Below, one piece after another: positions 56,486 to 64,000 of a stretch of DNA of 64,000 nt. The DNA comes from Luteibacter jiangsuensis (lineage in GTDB: Bacteria > Pseudomonadota > Gammaproteobacteria > Xanthomonadales > Rhodanobacteraceae): NCBI RefSeq assembly GCF_030812295.1, contig NZ_JAUSSK010000001.1, positions 310,001 through 374,000 of the forward strand, written 5' to 3'. Position 1 is the stretch's first letter, and every line of letters begins with the position of its first letter. The notes under the pieces were generated by a model that was not told where the DNA came from, did not search any database, and saw only the letters and a program-made list of their open reading frames with translations. The position numbers and the translations under genes are program-made.

Positions 56486-57544
56486 TCAGGATCGGGCCAC
56501 GTCGATCACCGCCTTGGCGAAGGCCTGCGGCGCTTCCTGCGGAAGATTGTGGCCGACGCCACCGTCGATCAGGCGATGCTCGTACTTGCCCGAGAAACGT
56601 TTCGCATACGCGGACGGGTCGGGATGCGGCGCGCCGTTGGCGTCGCCTTCCATGGTGATCGTCGGAACGCCGATGGACGGGAAGGTCGCCAGCTTCGCTT
56701 CGAGCGCGTCATAGCGTGCTTCGCCTTTCGCCGCGCCGAGACGCCAACGGTAGTTGTGGATCGAGATGGCGACATGGTCGGGGTTGTCGAACGCGCTGGC
56801 CGAGCGCTGGAATGTCGCGTCGTCGAAGTGCCACTTCGGTGAGGCCTGTTCCCAGATGAGGTGCGCGAAGTCGTGCGTGTACTTCGCGTAACCGGCCTCG
56901 CCGCGTTCGGTGGCGAAGTAGAACTGGTACCACCAGTTCAGCTCGGCCTTCGGCGGCAACGGTGCGCGGTTCTGTTCCTGGCTGCCGATCAGGTAGCCGC
57001 TCACGGACACGAGGGCCTTGCACCGTTCCGGCCAGAGCGCGGCGACGATGCACGCGGTGCGGGCACCCCAGTCGAAACCGGCCACCACGGCCTTGTCGAT
57101 CTTCAGCGCGTCCATCAGGTCGATCACGTCCTGCGCGAGCGCGGCTTGCTGGCCGTTGCGCGGCGTGTCGGCCGAGAGGAAACGTGTCGTGCCATAGCCA
57201 CGAAGGTAGGGAACGATGACGCGGTATCCGGCGGCCGCGAGGATCGGTGCCACCTCGACGAAACTGTGGATGTCGTAGGGCCAACCATGCAGGAGGATGA
57301 CCGGCGTGCCGTTCGCCGGACCGTCCTCGGCATAACCGACGTCGAGGCTGCCGGCCTTGATCTGCTTCAGCGTCTTGAAGGAAGTCACGTTGCCTCCGGA
57401 GGTGGTTTTCTTCTCAGGCGCCACCGGCGCCGCATGGGCGGCCGACATCACCGTCGAGGTGTTCAGCACGAATGGCGCGGCGGCGATTCCCCACGCGGTG
57501 GCACCCAGCCACCTGCGCCTCTTATGGTCGACGGCTTCCGTCAT
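56486..57544 (-). CDS. Exported alpha/beta-hydrolase with an Asp nucleophile (epoxide-hydrolase/dehalogenase-like)
   Basis: 352 residues, ATG start. The N-terminus has a Tat-type signal (KRRRWLGATAWGIAAAPF, then SAAHAA), so it is exported folded. The fold is shown by ILLHGWPYDIHSF (oxyanion loop HGxP), VIVPYLRGYG, and the nucleophile elbow VVAGFDWGARTA, with Asp in place of Ser as in epoxide hydrolases and haloalkane dehalogenases. The acid is probably the Asp of MEGDANG and the His that of GGVGHNLPQE. Substrate unknown. First gene of the minus-strand operon with P460. Confidence 0.88.
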   Translation of the reverse strand: MTEAVDHKRRRWLGATAWGIAAAPFVLNTSTVMSAAHAAPVAPEKKTTSGGNVTSFKTLKQIKAGSLDVGYAEDGPANGTPVILLHGWPYDIHSFVEVAPILAAAGYRVIVPYLRGYGTTRFLSADTPRNGQQAALAQDVIDLMDALKIDKAVVAGFDWGARTACIVAALWPERCKALVSVSGYLIGSQEQNRAPLPPKAELNWWYQFYFATERGEAGYAKYTHDFAHLIWEQASPKWHFDDATFQRSASAFDNPDHVAISIHNYRWRLGAAKGEARYDALEAKLATFPSIGVPTITMEGDANGAPHPDPSAYAKRFSGKYEHRLIDGGVGHNLPQEAPQAFAKAVIDVARS

Positions 57545-57656
57545 GGCACTACTCCGGGCAGATTACGTGGCCACACCATTGCGGCCATGCGTCGCTTTAA
57601 TGTAATCGGCCTCGGTGAGATTGATTGCAGCCACTTCCGGTGTATTTGAATCAGCG

Positions 57657-57691
57657 TGTAACGGCTTGGCCGACTGATACATTGCGTTACA
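57657..57691. promoter_or_regulatory. TGTAACG/CGTTACA inverted repeat upstream of the hydrolase-P460 operon
   Basis: Exact 7-base arms at 57657-57663 and 57685-57691, about 115-150 bases upstream of the hydrolase start on the minus strand. The surrounding bases are AT-rich for this genome (including an A6 run), as in a promoter/operator. The binding protein is unknown. Confidence 0.35.
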
Positions 57692-57734
57692 AAAAACAGC
57701 GGCCGTGACGGAGGCCGACCGTATCCGCAACCTG

Positions 57735-57815
57735 GTGGGAGCCGACCTTGTCGGCGATCCCGCGGCAGCGGGCCGGGTCGAGGCAAGCACCCATCGCCGA
57801 CAAGCCGGCTTCCAC
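57735..57815. repeat. Dispersed palindromic repeat, copy 2
   Basis: Nearly identical to the element at 19930-20012 over its left 60 bases (GTGGGAGCCGACC, CCCGCGGCAGCGGG, GCAAGCACCCATCGCCGACA); the right arm differs slightly (AAGCCGGCTTCCAC in place of GGGTCGGCTCCC). Intergenic, same orientation relative to the plus strand. Two copies in 64 kb suggest a genome-wide family. Confidence 0.75.
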
Positions 57816-57934
57816 AAGAGCCGTTCCATTTCCACCATTGACGCGGTCGGCGTGGACGCCCAGCATGCGTATCAGGGGGCGGCGGCATCGGTGTGTACCC
57901 ACCTACGGACAACCTGTTCCCGATCGGTGTCGCC

Positions 57935-58612
57935 ATGAACAAGAACCTCACCATCCGCGACGTGCACAGGCCGAGGGCCGGAATGGCTGAACAGGAAACA
58001 CACCGCACGCTAGGTGAAGCCGGCTTCCGGCGCGAAGCCGCGCACGCCTTGAGCACGCCACTGGGAAGCCTGCTGTTGCGGGCGGAACTGATCGACCACT
58101 ACCTGCGCCAGGACAAGGTCCCGCAAGCGCGCGAGGCGGTGACAGCGTTGCTTCGCGACTTCGACGCCTTCGGCCGCCGCTTCCGTTCGGCCTTCGCCGC
58201 GATGGCGGACATCGCCGAGGAAGGTTCGGAACCTGGTAATCCGCGCGAGTGCCTTGCGGAGGCCCTGGTGGAAATGCGCGACGAAGCCGTCGCCGTCGGT
58301 TACCGCGGGCTCGCGCCATCCGTGGCGATGCCGGCGGCTGCCTTGACGGCGCTGATGCGGCGTCTCGTCTTGCTGGCCGCGGAGACGCACGCCAGCGATG
58401 TGACGCTTAGCGGTACGCGGTCCGGCGACCAGTGTCTGCTTTCGCTGACAGGCGTGGGCGGCGATTCGGTAGCGGAAGAAAGACAACCCTTCGAATCCGA
58501 GCGTAGCCTTCACCTGTGGACGGCCAGGGAAATCGTCGCCCGCCATGGCGGCCGCCTGGTGGCCGCGGAAACCAGCGATACCATCGTCCGGGTCATCCTG
58601 CCGATCGTCTAG
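57935..58612 (+). CDS. Orphan degenerate histidine-kinase-like protein
   Basis: 225 residues from the ATG at 57935. A HisKA-like helix carries His37 in REAAHALSTPLGSLLLRAEL, the H-x-x-x-TPL signature of phospho-accepting sites. The second half resembles a HATPase fold (LWTAREIVARHGGRLVAAE near the end is the usual G2/last-helix region) but lacks the N-box Asn and the DxGxG loop. No sensor or membrane segment and no receiver partner next door. It may be a phosphotransfer (ChpT-like) or decoy protein; the ChpT parallel is an inference from its size and structure order. Confidence 0.6.
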   Translation: MNKNLTIRDVHRPRAGMAEQETHRTLGEAGFRREAAHALSTPLGSLLLRAELIDHYLRQDKVPQAREAVTALLRDFDAFGRRFRSAFAAMADIAEEGSEPGNPRECLAEALVEMRDEAVAVGYRGLAPSVAMPAAALTALMRRLVLLAAETHASDVTLSGTRSGDQCLLSLTGVGGDSVAEERQPFESERSLHLWTAREIVARHGGRLVAAETSDTIVRVILPIV

Positions 58613-58740
58613 GTTCCTGCGGATGAGGACCGTCTGGCGACATGGAGCGGGGCTGTGTGCGAGGCATTCACGCGACGCATCTGATCGCGTGACAAACCGG
58701 GCCCTAGCATGCGTGCTTTCCAACCAGCGCGGAGATCACC

Positions 58741-59247
58741 ATGGCGGTAAAGACGATCGAAGACCTCTTCATTCATGAGCTCTCGGATATCTACAGCGCG
58801 GAGAAACAACTGACCAAGGCATTGCCGCGCCTTGCCCGCGCCGCTACGGCGCCCGAGCTGAAACAGGCATTCGAGACCCACCTGGAGGAAACCCAGGGAC
58901 AGGTGGAACGCATCGACCAGATCGTCGAGGCGCTCGGCATCCGGCTCAAACGCATCAAGTGCGCGGCGATGGAAGGCCTCGTGGAGGAAGGCAAGGAAGT
59001 GATCGAGGAAGTCGACGCCGGCGCATTGCGCGACGCGGCCCTCATCGGCGGTGCGCAAAAGGTCGAGCATTACGAGATCGCCTCGTACGGCACGCTTTCG
59101 GCGATCGCGAAGCAACTCGGTTACAAGGACGCGTTGCCCTTGCTGCAGGCCACGCTCAAGGAAGAAAAGGCGACCGATGAGAAGCTGACGATATTGGCCG
59201 ACCAAGTGGGAAACCAGCGCGCCGCCGAGAAATCGAAAGCGGCCTGA
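58741..59247 (+). CDS. Ferritin-like DUF892 protein (YciE family)
   Basis: 168 residues, ATG start. Four-helix ferritin-like bundle with the family opening TIEDLFIHELSDIYSAEKQL and repeated Glu/His metal positions (ETHLEETQGQVERIDQI, GGAQKVEHYEIASYGTL, LKEEKATDEKL). YciE proteins bind a di-iron site and are induced by stress; the exact reaction is not known. Stand-alone gene, full length. Confidence 0.9.
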   Translation: MAVKTIEDLFIHELSDIYSAEKQLTKALPRLARAATAPELKQAFETHLEETQGQVERIDQIVEALGIRLKRIKCAAMEGLVEEGKEVIEEVDAGALRDAALIGGAQKVEHYEIASYGTLSAIAKQLGYKDALPLLQATLKEEKATDEKLTILADQVGNQRAAEKSKAA

Positions 59248-59379
59248 GCCATTGGAACGTCATGACGCCCCGCGGTGCTCCCAAGGGAGGCCGCGGAAGC
59301 GTCAGCGGCACCGATATGGGTGGCGGCGACCATTACCTCGTACTCAACGGCAGCGTGCGAATTGTCCTACTATTGCGCG

Positions 59380-60186
59380 ATGAATACATCGCAGTCACAG
59401 CGTGGACGGCTCGCGTGCGTCGGCATGGGCATGACCCTTGGTTCCCATCTGACGCCGTTGGCCCGCAGCCATATCGAGCAGGCCGACGTGGTGTTCGCGG
59501 CGCTGTCCGACGGCATCGTGGAGGCGTGGCTGCAACGCATGCATGGCGATGTGCGCAGCCTGCAGCCGTACTACCGGGAAGGCAAGTCGCGCATGACGAC
59601 CTACCGTCAATGGGTCGACCTGATGATGACCGAAGTGAGGGCCGGCAAGCGTGTCTGCGGCGTCTTCTATGGCCATCCGGGGATCTTCGCCTGGTCGCCG
59701 CACAAGGCGGTCGAGGTCGCCCGGGCGGAGGGCTTCGCGGCGCACATGGAGCCCGGCATCTCGGCCGAGGACTGCCTCTATGCGGATCTAGGCATCGACC
59801 CGGGTCGTTTCGGCTGCCAGCACTTCGAGGCCAGCCAGTTATTGTTCTATGAGCGCCGCATCGATCCCACGGGCTACCTGGTGCTATGGCAGGTAGGTGT
59901 CGTCGGCGACAGGTCGCTGGCACGGCTTCGCACGGACGGGGCGTACCGGCAAGTACTCGTGGATGTGCTGGGCCACGACTACCCGCTGGACCACGAAATC
60001 ATCGTCTACCGCGCAGCGACACTGCCCATCCAGAAGCCGGGTATCCGCCGCATCCTCCTGCGCGACCTGCCGCACGTTCCCCTGGCTCCCGAGGAAACGG
60101 TGGTCCTTCCGCCGGCCGCCGCCTTGAAGGCGAACCTCGCCATCCGGGAGCGGCTGGCCGTCCTGGACGCATCGGCCGAGCGGTAA
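59380..60186 (+). CDS. Split-borosin alpha-N-methyltransferase (SonM-like, tetrapyrrole-methylase fold)
   Basis: 268 residues from the ATG at 59380; the open frame back to 59275 is not conserved-looking. The fold is the tetrapyrrole (precorrin) methylase type: LACVGMGMTLGSHLTPLARS, VFAALSDGIVEAWL, VCGVFYGHPGIFAWSPH, AHMEPGISAEDCLYADLGID and FEASQLLFYERRID. This pattern matches Shewanella SonM, which methylates backbone amides of a separate peptide, rather than cobalamin enzymes. Catalytic residues expected from the family are present: Arg71 and Tyr75 in SRMTTYRQW, with Tyr64/Tyr65 just before. No cobalamin genes lie nearby. The probable substrate peptide is encoded 116 bases downstream. Confidence 0.88.
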   Translation: MNTSQSQRGRLACVGMGMTLGSHLTPLARSHIEQADVVFAALSDGIVEAWLQRMHGDVRSLQPYYREGKSRMTTYRQWVDLMMTEVRAGKRVCGVFYGHPGIFAWSPHKAVEVARAEGFAAHMEPGISAEDCLYADLGIDPGRFGCQHFEASQLLFYERRIDPTGYLVLWQVGVVGDRSLARLRTDGAYRQVLVDVLGHDYPLDHEIIVYRAATLPIQKPGIRRILLRDLPHVPLAPEETVVLPPAAALKANLAIRERLAVLDASAER

Positions 60187-60302
60187 GGACACGATTATTC
60201 GCGAAAGCCTGGAAGATACGGGGAATGCGTAAAGAACCTAAAGAAATGCCGGGAGATGCCGTCAAGGTGTGAAAGTGCTCGCAGGGAGCAGGGGGTAATA
60301 CC

Positions 60303-60608
60303 ATGTCGGATACGATCGAATTGCTGGAGGCCATCGGCCGCGACGCATCGCTGCGCCACATATCGGCGGAGGAGCTGGCCGACCTCCTGCGGCGGGTCCA
60401 GGCGAGCGAGGCACTCACGAAGACCGTGGTTTCGGGCGATCGATCGTGGCTGTCCGAGGAGTTCGGAACCATCCTTATGCACACGACGCACATCTCCCAG
60501 ATCCCCGCCCATGAGGACGACGAGGACGAGGACGACAAGCCGGACCACGACGAGGACGGCAAGGAGCACGAGAACGAGTCGCCGTGCCCTCCGGCGGAGC
60601 AGCCGTAG
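60303..60608 (+). CDS. Split-borosin precursor peptide with acidic C-terminal tail
   Basis: 101 residues from the ATG at 60303, with a CAGGGGG site. Residues 1-55 form a helical domain (TIELLEAIGRDASLRHISAE, VVSGDRSWLSEEFG) that follows the borosin-binding domain of SonA in length and pattern, including the GD-x-x-x-L turn before the core. Residues about 56-70 (TILMHTTHISQIPAH) are the likely core where backbone N-methylation would occur. Residues about 71-91 are nearly all Asp, Glu, Lys and His, and the end is Pro-rich with one Cys. It stands between the methyltransferase gene and a diguanylate cyclase gene. Precursor status is inferred from fold pattern and context. Confidence 0.75.
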   Translation: MSDTIELLEAIGRDASLRHISAEELADLLRRVQASEALTKTVVSGDRSWLSEEFGTILMHTTHISQIPAHEDDEDEDDKPDHDEDGKEHENESPCPPAEQP

Positions 60609-60618
60609 CGATGTGGGC

Positions 60619-62391
60619 ATGCGCCGGGCGATAAGCCGCTCCCGGTCATGCGCGATCGGCGTCGCGCTGGTCTGGTGCGTGCTGGTGTCGCCAGGCCTGG
60701 CCACGGCATCCATAGCCGATCCGGCGGCGTTCCTCGAGCAGACGGAAGCCCTGCGCACGAAGGACCATTCACGATTCGTCGAGAGGCTGCGACAGGTACG
60801 TCGTGAAGGCCCTTCGCTGAGCACGCCGCAGCAATGGCATCTGCGCTATCTCGACGCATGGGAAACCATGTTCGAGGGTGACTACTCGCGGTCCGAGGCT
60901 CAACTGCGCGACATCATCGGCCATTCCGGCGATGTCACGCTCGCCGCCAAGGCATCGGCATTGCTCCTGAGCAACCTGGGCGCCAATCGACGGTACGACG
61001 AGGCCTTCGCGCTCGCCAATCACCTGGTGGACGACCTGCCGCGGATCGACGATCCGCTGGCCCGCTCGATGGTGTTGATGAACCTGTCGCAGATGTTCAA
61101 CCTGGCCGGCCAGACCGACCTCGCCATCCAGTATGCCGGCATGATGGAAAGCGCCGTGCCCCCCGGCGAAACCCTGTGTTATCCCTTCTCCATGCGGGCC
61201 GCGGCGCTTAACAATACCGGACGCCTGACCTCGTCCAGTCCTGAACTGACGAAGGCCATCGATGCCTGCGTCACCGCCGGGCAGCCGATCCTGGCCAATA
61301 CCATGTGGCTCGTCCTCGGCGACCGCTTCATCGACGAAGGGCAGCCGCGCAAGACCCTGGCCCTCCTCGAACGGATCGAACCGAGCATTCGCGCCAGCGA
61401 TTACTACGCCCACTTGTTGTCCTCGCAGGTGCAACGGGCCAGGGCGAACGAGAAACTCGGCAACGTGGAGGGTGCCAGGAAGGCGGCGCTCGCCGCCCTG
61501 GCAATGGGTGACGACACCGAGATGAACGAGTGGATGAGGGACGCCTATGGGGTGCTTTACCGGATCGAGAAGGGACAAGGCCACGCGTCGGCCGCGCTTT
61601 CGTATTACGAACGCTATGTCGCCCAGGACAAGGGCTATCTGGACGACATCACGGCGAGGGACGTCGCGTTTGAACTGAGCAGACAACATCTGCTCGCGCA
61701 AAAGCTCGAGACGGAGCGGCTCGCCAGACAGAACAGTGTCCTCCGCCTGCAGAAGGCGCTGGAGACCAAGGCGGTCGAGACCAGCCGGTTATATATCGTC
61801 CTGCTACTGCTGTTCCTGGCGTCCGTGGTGTTCTGGCTGTTGCGGACCAAGCGCTCGCAACTCCGCTTCAAGAAGCTGTCCTGGCACGACGGCTTGACCG
61901 GTATCTTCAACCGCCAGCATTTCATGAACGAGGCCGAACGTATCCTGCGTTCGCTGGAGAAGCGCACGGGCGACGCCTGCCTGGTCTTCATCGACCTGGA
62001 TCATTTCAAGCAGATCAACGATACGCATGGCCATGCCATGGGCGATCTCGTGCTCAAACATGCGGTGGCCATTTGCGGCCAACAATTGCGCCCCGGTGAT
62101 GTGTTCGGCCGCCTGGGCGGTGAGGAATTCGGCATGTTGCTCGTCGGGTGTCCCGGGGAGCGGGGCATGCTCGTCGCCGACCACATCCGCATGGCGATCG
62201 AAGCGTCGCCGGTCATCGAGGAAGGCTGTGTCGTGTCGTTCTCCACGAGTGTCGGCCTTGCCGCCACCGGGACGTGCGGCTACGAACTGCAACGGCTGTG
62301 CCGGGAAGCGGACATGGCCCTTTACAAGGCAAAACGTGCCGGACGCAACCGGGTGATGGCGGATACGTCCGGCAGCCTCGCCGAATCCTAG
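60619..62391 (+). CDS. Membrane diguanylate cyclase with periplasmic TPR-like sensor
   Basis: 590 residues from the ATG at 60619, ten bases after the borosin precursor stop. A signal peptide (CAIGVALVWCVLVSPGLATA) is followed by about 370 residues of helical-repeat (TPR-like) sensor, a membrane helix (LYIVLLLLFLASVVFWLL, near residue 395) and a GGDEF domain: DGLTGIFNRQHF, FIDLDHFKQINDTHGHAMGD, and the active site GGEEF at residues 500-504. The inhibitory I-site RPGD (491-494) is spaced five residues before it, so feedback by cyclic-di-GMP is likely. An active enzyme making cyclic-di-GMP is expected. Converges on the TonB receptor with four bases between. Confidence 0.93.
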   Translation: MRRAISRSRSCAIGVALVWCVLVSPGLATASIADPAAFLEQTEALRTKDHSRFVERLRQVRREGPSLSTPQQWHLRYLDAWETMFEGDYSRSEAQLRDIIGHSGDVTLAAKASALLLSNLGANRRYDEAFALANHLVDDLPRIDDPLARSMVLMNLSQMFNLAGQTDLAIQYAGMMESAVPPGETLCYPFSMRAAALNNTGRLTSSSPELTKAIDACVTAGQPILANTMWLVLGDRFIDEGQPRKTLALLERIEPSIRASDYYAHLLSSQVQRARANEKLGNVEGARKAALAALAMGDDTEMNEWMRDAYGVLYRIEKGQGHASAALSYYERYVAQDKGYLDDITARDVAFELSRQHLLAQKLETERLARQNSVLRLQKALETKAVETSRLYIVLLLLFLASVVFWLLRTKRSQLRFKKLSWHDGLTGIFNRQHFMNEAERILRSLEKRTGDACLVFIDLDHFKQINDTHGHAMGDLVLKHAVAICGQQLRPGDVFGRLGGEEFGMLLVGCPGERGMLVADHIRMAIEASPVIEEGCVVSFSTSVGLAATGTCGYELQRLCREADMALYKAKRAGRNRVMADTSGSLAES

Positions 62392-62395
62392 GCGA

Positions 62396-64000
62396 TCAGA
62401 GGTCGAACGAGGCCGAGACGTAGAACGTGCGCGGCGCGCCCTGGGTGAGGTAGCCGCCGTTGGCGGAGGCCCAGTAGCCCTTGTTGGTCACGTTCTGCAC
62501 CGTGAGGCGGAAGGTCACCGGCACGCCCTCGAGGTGCGTGGTGGTGCGGGCGCCAAGGTCGTAGGTCGTCCACGCGGGTACGTCCATCGTGTTGGCGGTA
62601 TCCAGGTACTGCTTGCCCGTGCGCACGGCGCGGGCGCTGACGGTGACATCCGGCGTGTTCGGTATATCCCACTCCACGCCCGCATTGGCCTGGAAGCGCG
62701 GTACGCCGATGCCATCGTTGCCATCGTTCAGGCCGTCCTGGGTCTTCACCAGTTCGGGCTTGATGTAGTTGGCGCCGCCCAGCACGCGCACGCCGTCGAC
62801 CGGCTGGCCGAAGAAGCTCCACTCGATGCCACGGTTACGCTGCTCGCCATCCACCACGAAGGTGTTGGCACCGTTGACATAGGCGCTGGGCTGCTTGATC
62901 TGGAACAGGTCCAGGCTGCTGCCGATCGTGCCCGCGTCCCACTTCACGCCGATCTCGTTCTGCTTGGACTTGTAGGGGGCGAAGACCTGGCCGGCATTGG
63001 TGACCGGCCGGTTGTCGAAGGTCTCCGGAGCCTGGTCGCCCTGGGTCAGCGCCTCGATGTGGTTGGCGTAGATCGACCACTGGTCGGCAAGGCGGAAGTT
63101 CACGCCGGCGACGGGGCTGGTCGTGTATCGCTCGTATTCGGAGTTCTTCGCGCCATCGACACCGTCGACCGCATAGGCATAGCCGATGGTGTGCAGTTTC
63201 TGGCGGCGGGCGCCGAGCGTCACCTGCAGGCGGTCGTCCATGAAACCGAGCGTGTCGGACACGGCGATGCTGCGCAGCTGCGTGCGGCCGGTGATGCCGG
63301 GATCGCTGATCGGGCCGACGTTGTAGGCGAAGTCGGGTACCGGCGCATAGGTGGGCGAGTAGATGTTGGTATGGATCGGATCGAGTGAACCGGCATACGC
63401 GGCCTTCTTGCGGAAGCTCAACGCCGAGAAGCCGACGTTCACCCGGTGGGTGACCTCGCCGGTGTCGAAGTGCGCGTTGAAGCCGGCTTCGCCCGTGGCG
63501 GTGTCCGCGACGTACGGCACGGTGAAACGCGTTTCGGTCGCGTTGCCCGCGGTATCCACGAGCGTCGGGCTGACGTAGTCGCCGAACTCGTTGCCATGAT
63601 GCGCGCCCGCCGCCACGTAACCCGTGAGCCACGGGGTGAAATCATATTCGGCGCGGACCACGCCGAAGGTATCCTCCAGCGAGGAGTTGGACCAGGGCTG
63701 GGCGTAGTTGGTCTTTGCGGACGGTGCGCGTGGCACGCGGTCGAGGCCGCTGGCATAGACCACGGCGCGACCACCGGTGATCACCTGTTTCTGGTAGCCG
63801 ATGTCGGTGGTGATGCGCAGCTTCTCACCCTGGTAGTCGAAGGCGACCGAGGCCGCGGTAACGCGGCGCTGCTCACCGTCGATGGCGGTGTTGCCGTCAC
63901 GGTGGACGGCATTCACACGCACGCCGAACGCGTCGCCGGCACCGAAGCGGCGGCCGATGTCCACGCTGCCGCCCACCTGGCTGTCGCTGCCCCAATCCAG
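62396..64000 (-). CDS. TonB-dependent siderophore receptor, C-terminal part (5' end outside window)
   Basis: The frame is open to the right edge of the window, giving about the last 534 residues. It is a TonB-dependent outer-membrane barrel: alternating strands such as GVRVNAVHRDGNTAIDG, YDFTPWLTGYVAAGAHHG, DDRLQVTLGARRQKLH, YKSKQNEIGVKWDAG and the closing VPAWTTYDLGARTTTHL, VTFRLTVQNVTNKGYWAS and TFYVSASFDL, the standard end of FhuA/FpvA-type receptors. Plug domain and TonB box are outside. Import of a ferric siderophore is the usual role; the ligand cannot be told. Confidence 0.92.
   Translation of the reverse strand: MDWGSDSQVGGSVDIGRRFGAGDAFGVRVNAVHRDGNTAIDGEQRRVTAASVAFDYQGEKLRITTDIGYQKQVITGGRAVVYASGLDRVPRAPSAKTNYAQPWSNSSLEDTFGVVRAEYDFTPWLTGYVAAGAHHGNEFGDYVSPTLVDTAGNATETRFTVPYVADTATGEAGFNAHFDTGEVTHRVNVGFSALSFRKKAAYAGSLDPIHTNIYSPTYAPVPDFAYNVGPISDPGITGRTQLRSIAVSDTLGFMDDRLQVTLGARRQKLHTIGYAYAVDGVDGAKNSEYERYTTSPVAGVNFRLADQWSIYANHIEALTQGDQAPETFDNRPVTNAGQVFAPYKSKQNEIGVKWDAGTIGSSLDLFQIKQPSAYVNGANTFVVDGEQRNRGIEWSFFGQPVDGVRVLGGANYIKPELVKTQDGLNDGNDGIGVPRFQANAGVEWDIPNTPDVTVSARAVRTGKQYLDTANTMDVPAWTTYDLGARTTTHLEGVPVTFRLTVQNVTNKGYWASANGGYLTQGAPRTFYVSASFDL

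Larger units (their letters stand above)
57545..57934. other. 390-base divergent intergenic region
   Basis: No protein gene is supported. It holds the second palindromic repeat (57735-57815), an inverted repeat (57657-57691) near the hydrolase promoter side, and the leader of the orphan kinase-like gene. A GTG at 57893 is in frame with that gene, but the ATG at 57935 is preferred. Confidence 0.55.

Noticed and set aside
59380-60186. Precorrin/cobalt methyltransferase of cobalamin synthesis
   Set aside because: The fold is shared, but the detailed pattern matches SonM-type borosin enzymes and no cobalamin gene is nearby.

Overview
The window is about 64 kb of GC-rich, gene-dense DNA (roughly two thirds G+C by eye). 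It fits the chromosome of a gammaproteobacterium of the Xanthomonadales, most likely Rhodanobacteraceae (Luteibacter or Dyella type). That placement is an inference from protein flavour, coding style and a dispersed palindromic repeat present twice; no rRNA, tRNA, CRISPR array, insertion sequence or prophage was seen. Genes are on both strands in short operons.

Layout. 1-10.7 kb is housekeeping and redox: a methyltransferase tail, an epimerase-type dehydrogenase divergent from an XRE/MmyB regulator, an Old Yellow Enzyme, tag, tadA, a sirtuin co-transcribed with a degenerate-kinase/HPt protein that diverges from an RcsB-like regulator, pgm, yjjX and a short-chain dehydrogenase. 10.9-18 kb has zwf, the msrB-msrA pair, a LytS/LytTR two-component pair, a serine hydrolase and a phosphoglycolate phosphatase behind a TetR regulator. 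18.4-23.4 kb has a DHA2-type efflux pump, a small peptide gene followed by a graspetide-type ATP-grasp ligase, a DipZ-like redoxin with only one active-site cysteine, and a Crp/Fnr regulator. 23.6-32.1 kb is one giant cyclic beta-1,2-glucan synthase gene (ndvB). 32.1-37.5 kb has a LysR regulator and a two-component pair that looks like a Bacteroidetes-style hybrid system split into two proteins. 37.9-55 kb is a 3,214-residue repeat adhesin followed by its probable export operon (TolC-like lipoprotein, two membrane-fusion proteins, an M50 protease fused to a membrane-fusion domain, an M23 peptidase), with no ABC ATPase. 55-62.4 kb has a methyltransferase/cytochrome P460/hydrolase operon, an orphan degenerate kinase, a ferritin-like protein, and a split borosin pair (alpha-N-methyltransferase plus separate precursor) leading into a diguanylate cyclase. 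The right end is a TonB-dependent receptor cut by the window edge.

How it fits together. Three loci stand out: a split borosin RiPP cluster (59.4-60.6 kb), a second RiPP candidate of the ATP-grasp (graspetide) type (20.2-21.5 kb), and the giant adhesin with an ABC-less, M50-protease-containing export apparatus (37.9-55 kb) that has a perfect CRP/Clp operator upstream. Surface and envelope functions recur (adhesin, cyclic glucan, cyclic-di-GMP synthesis, phosphorelays), suggesting a bacterium that switches between free and attached life. All functional statements rest on reading the sequence; no database search was run.
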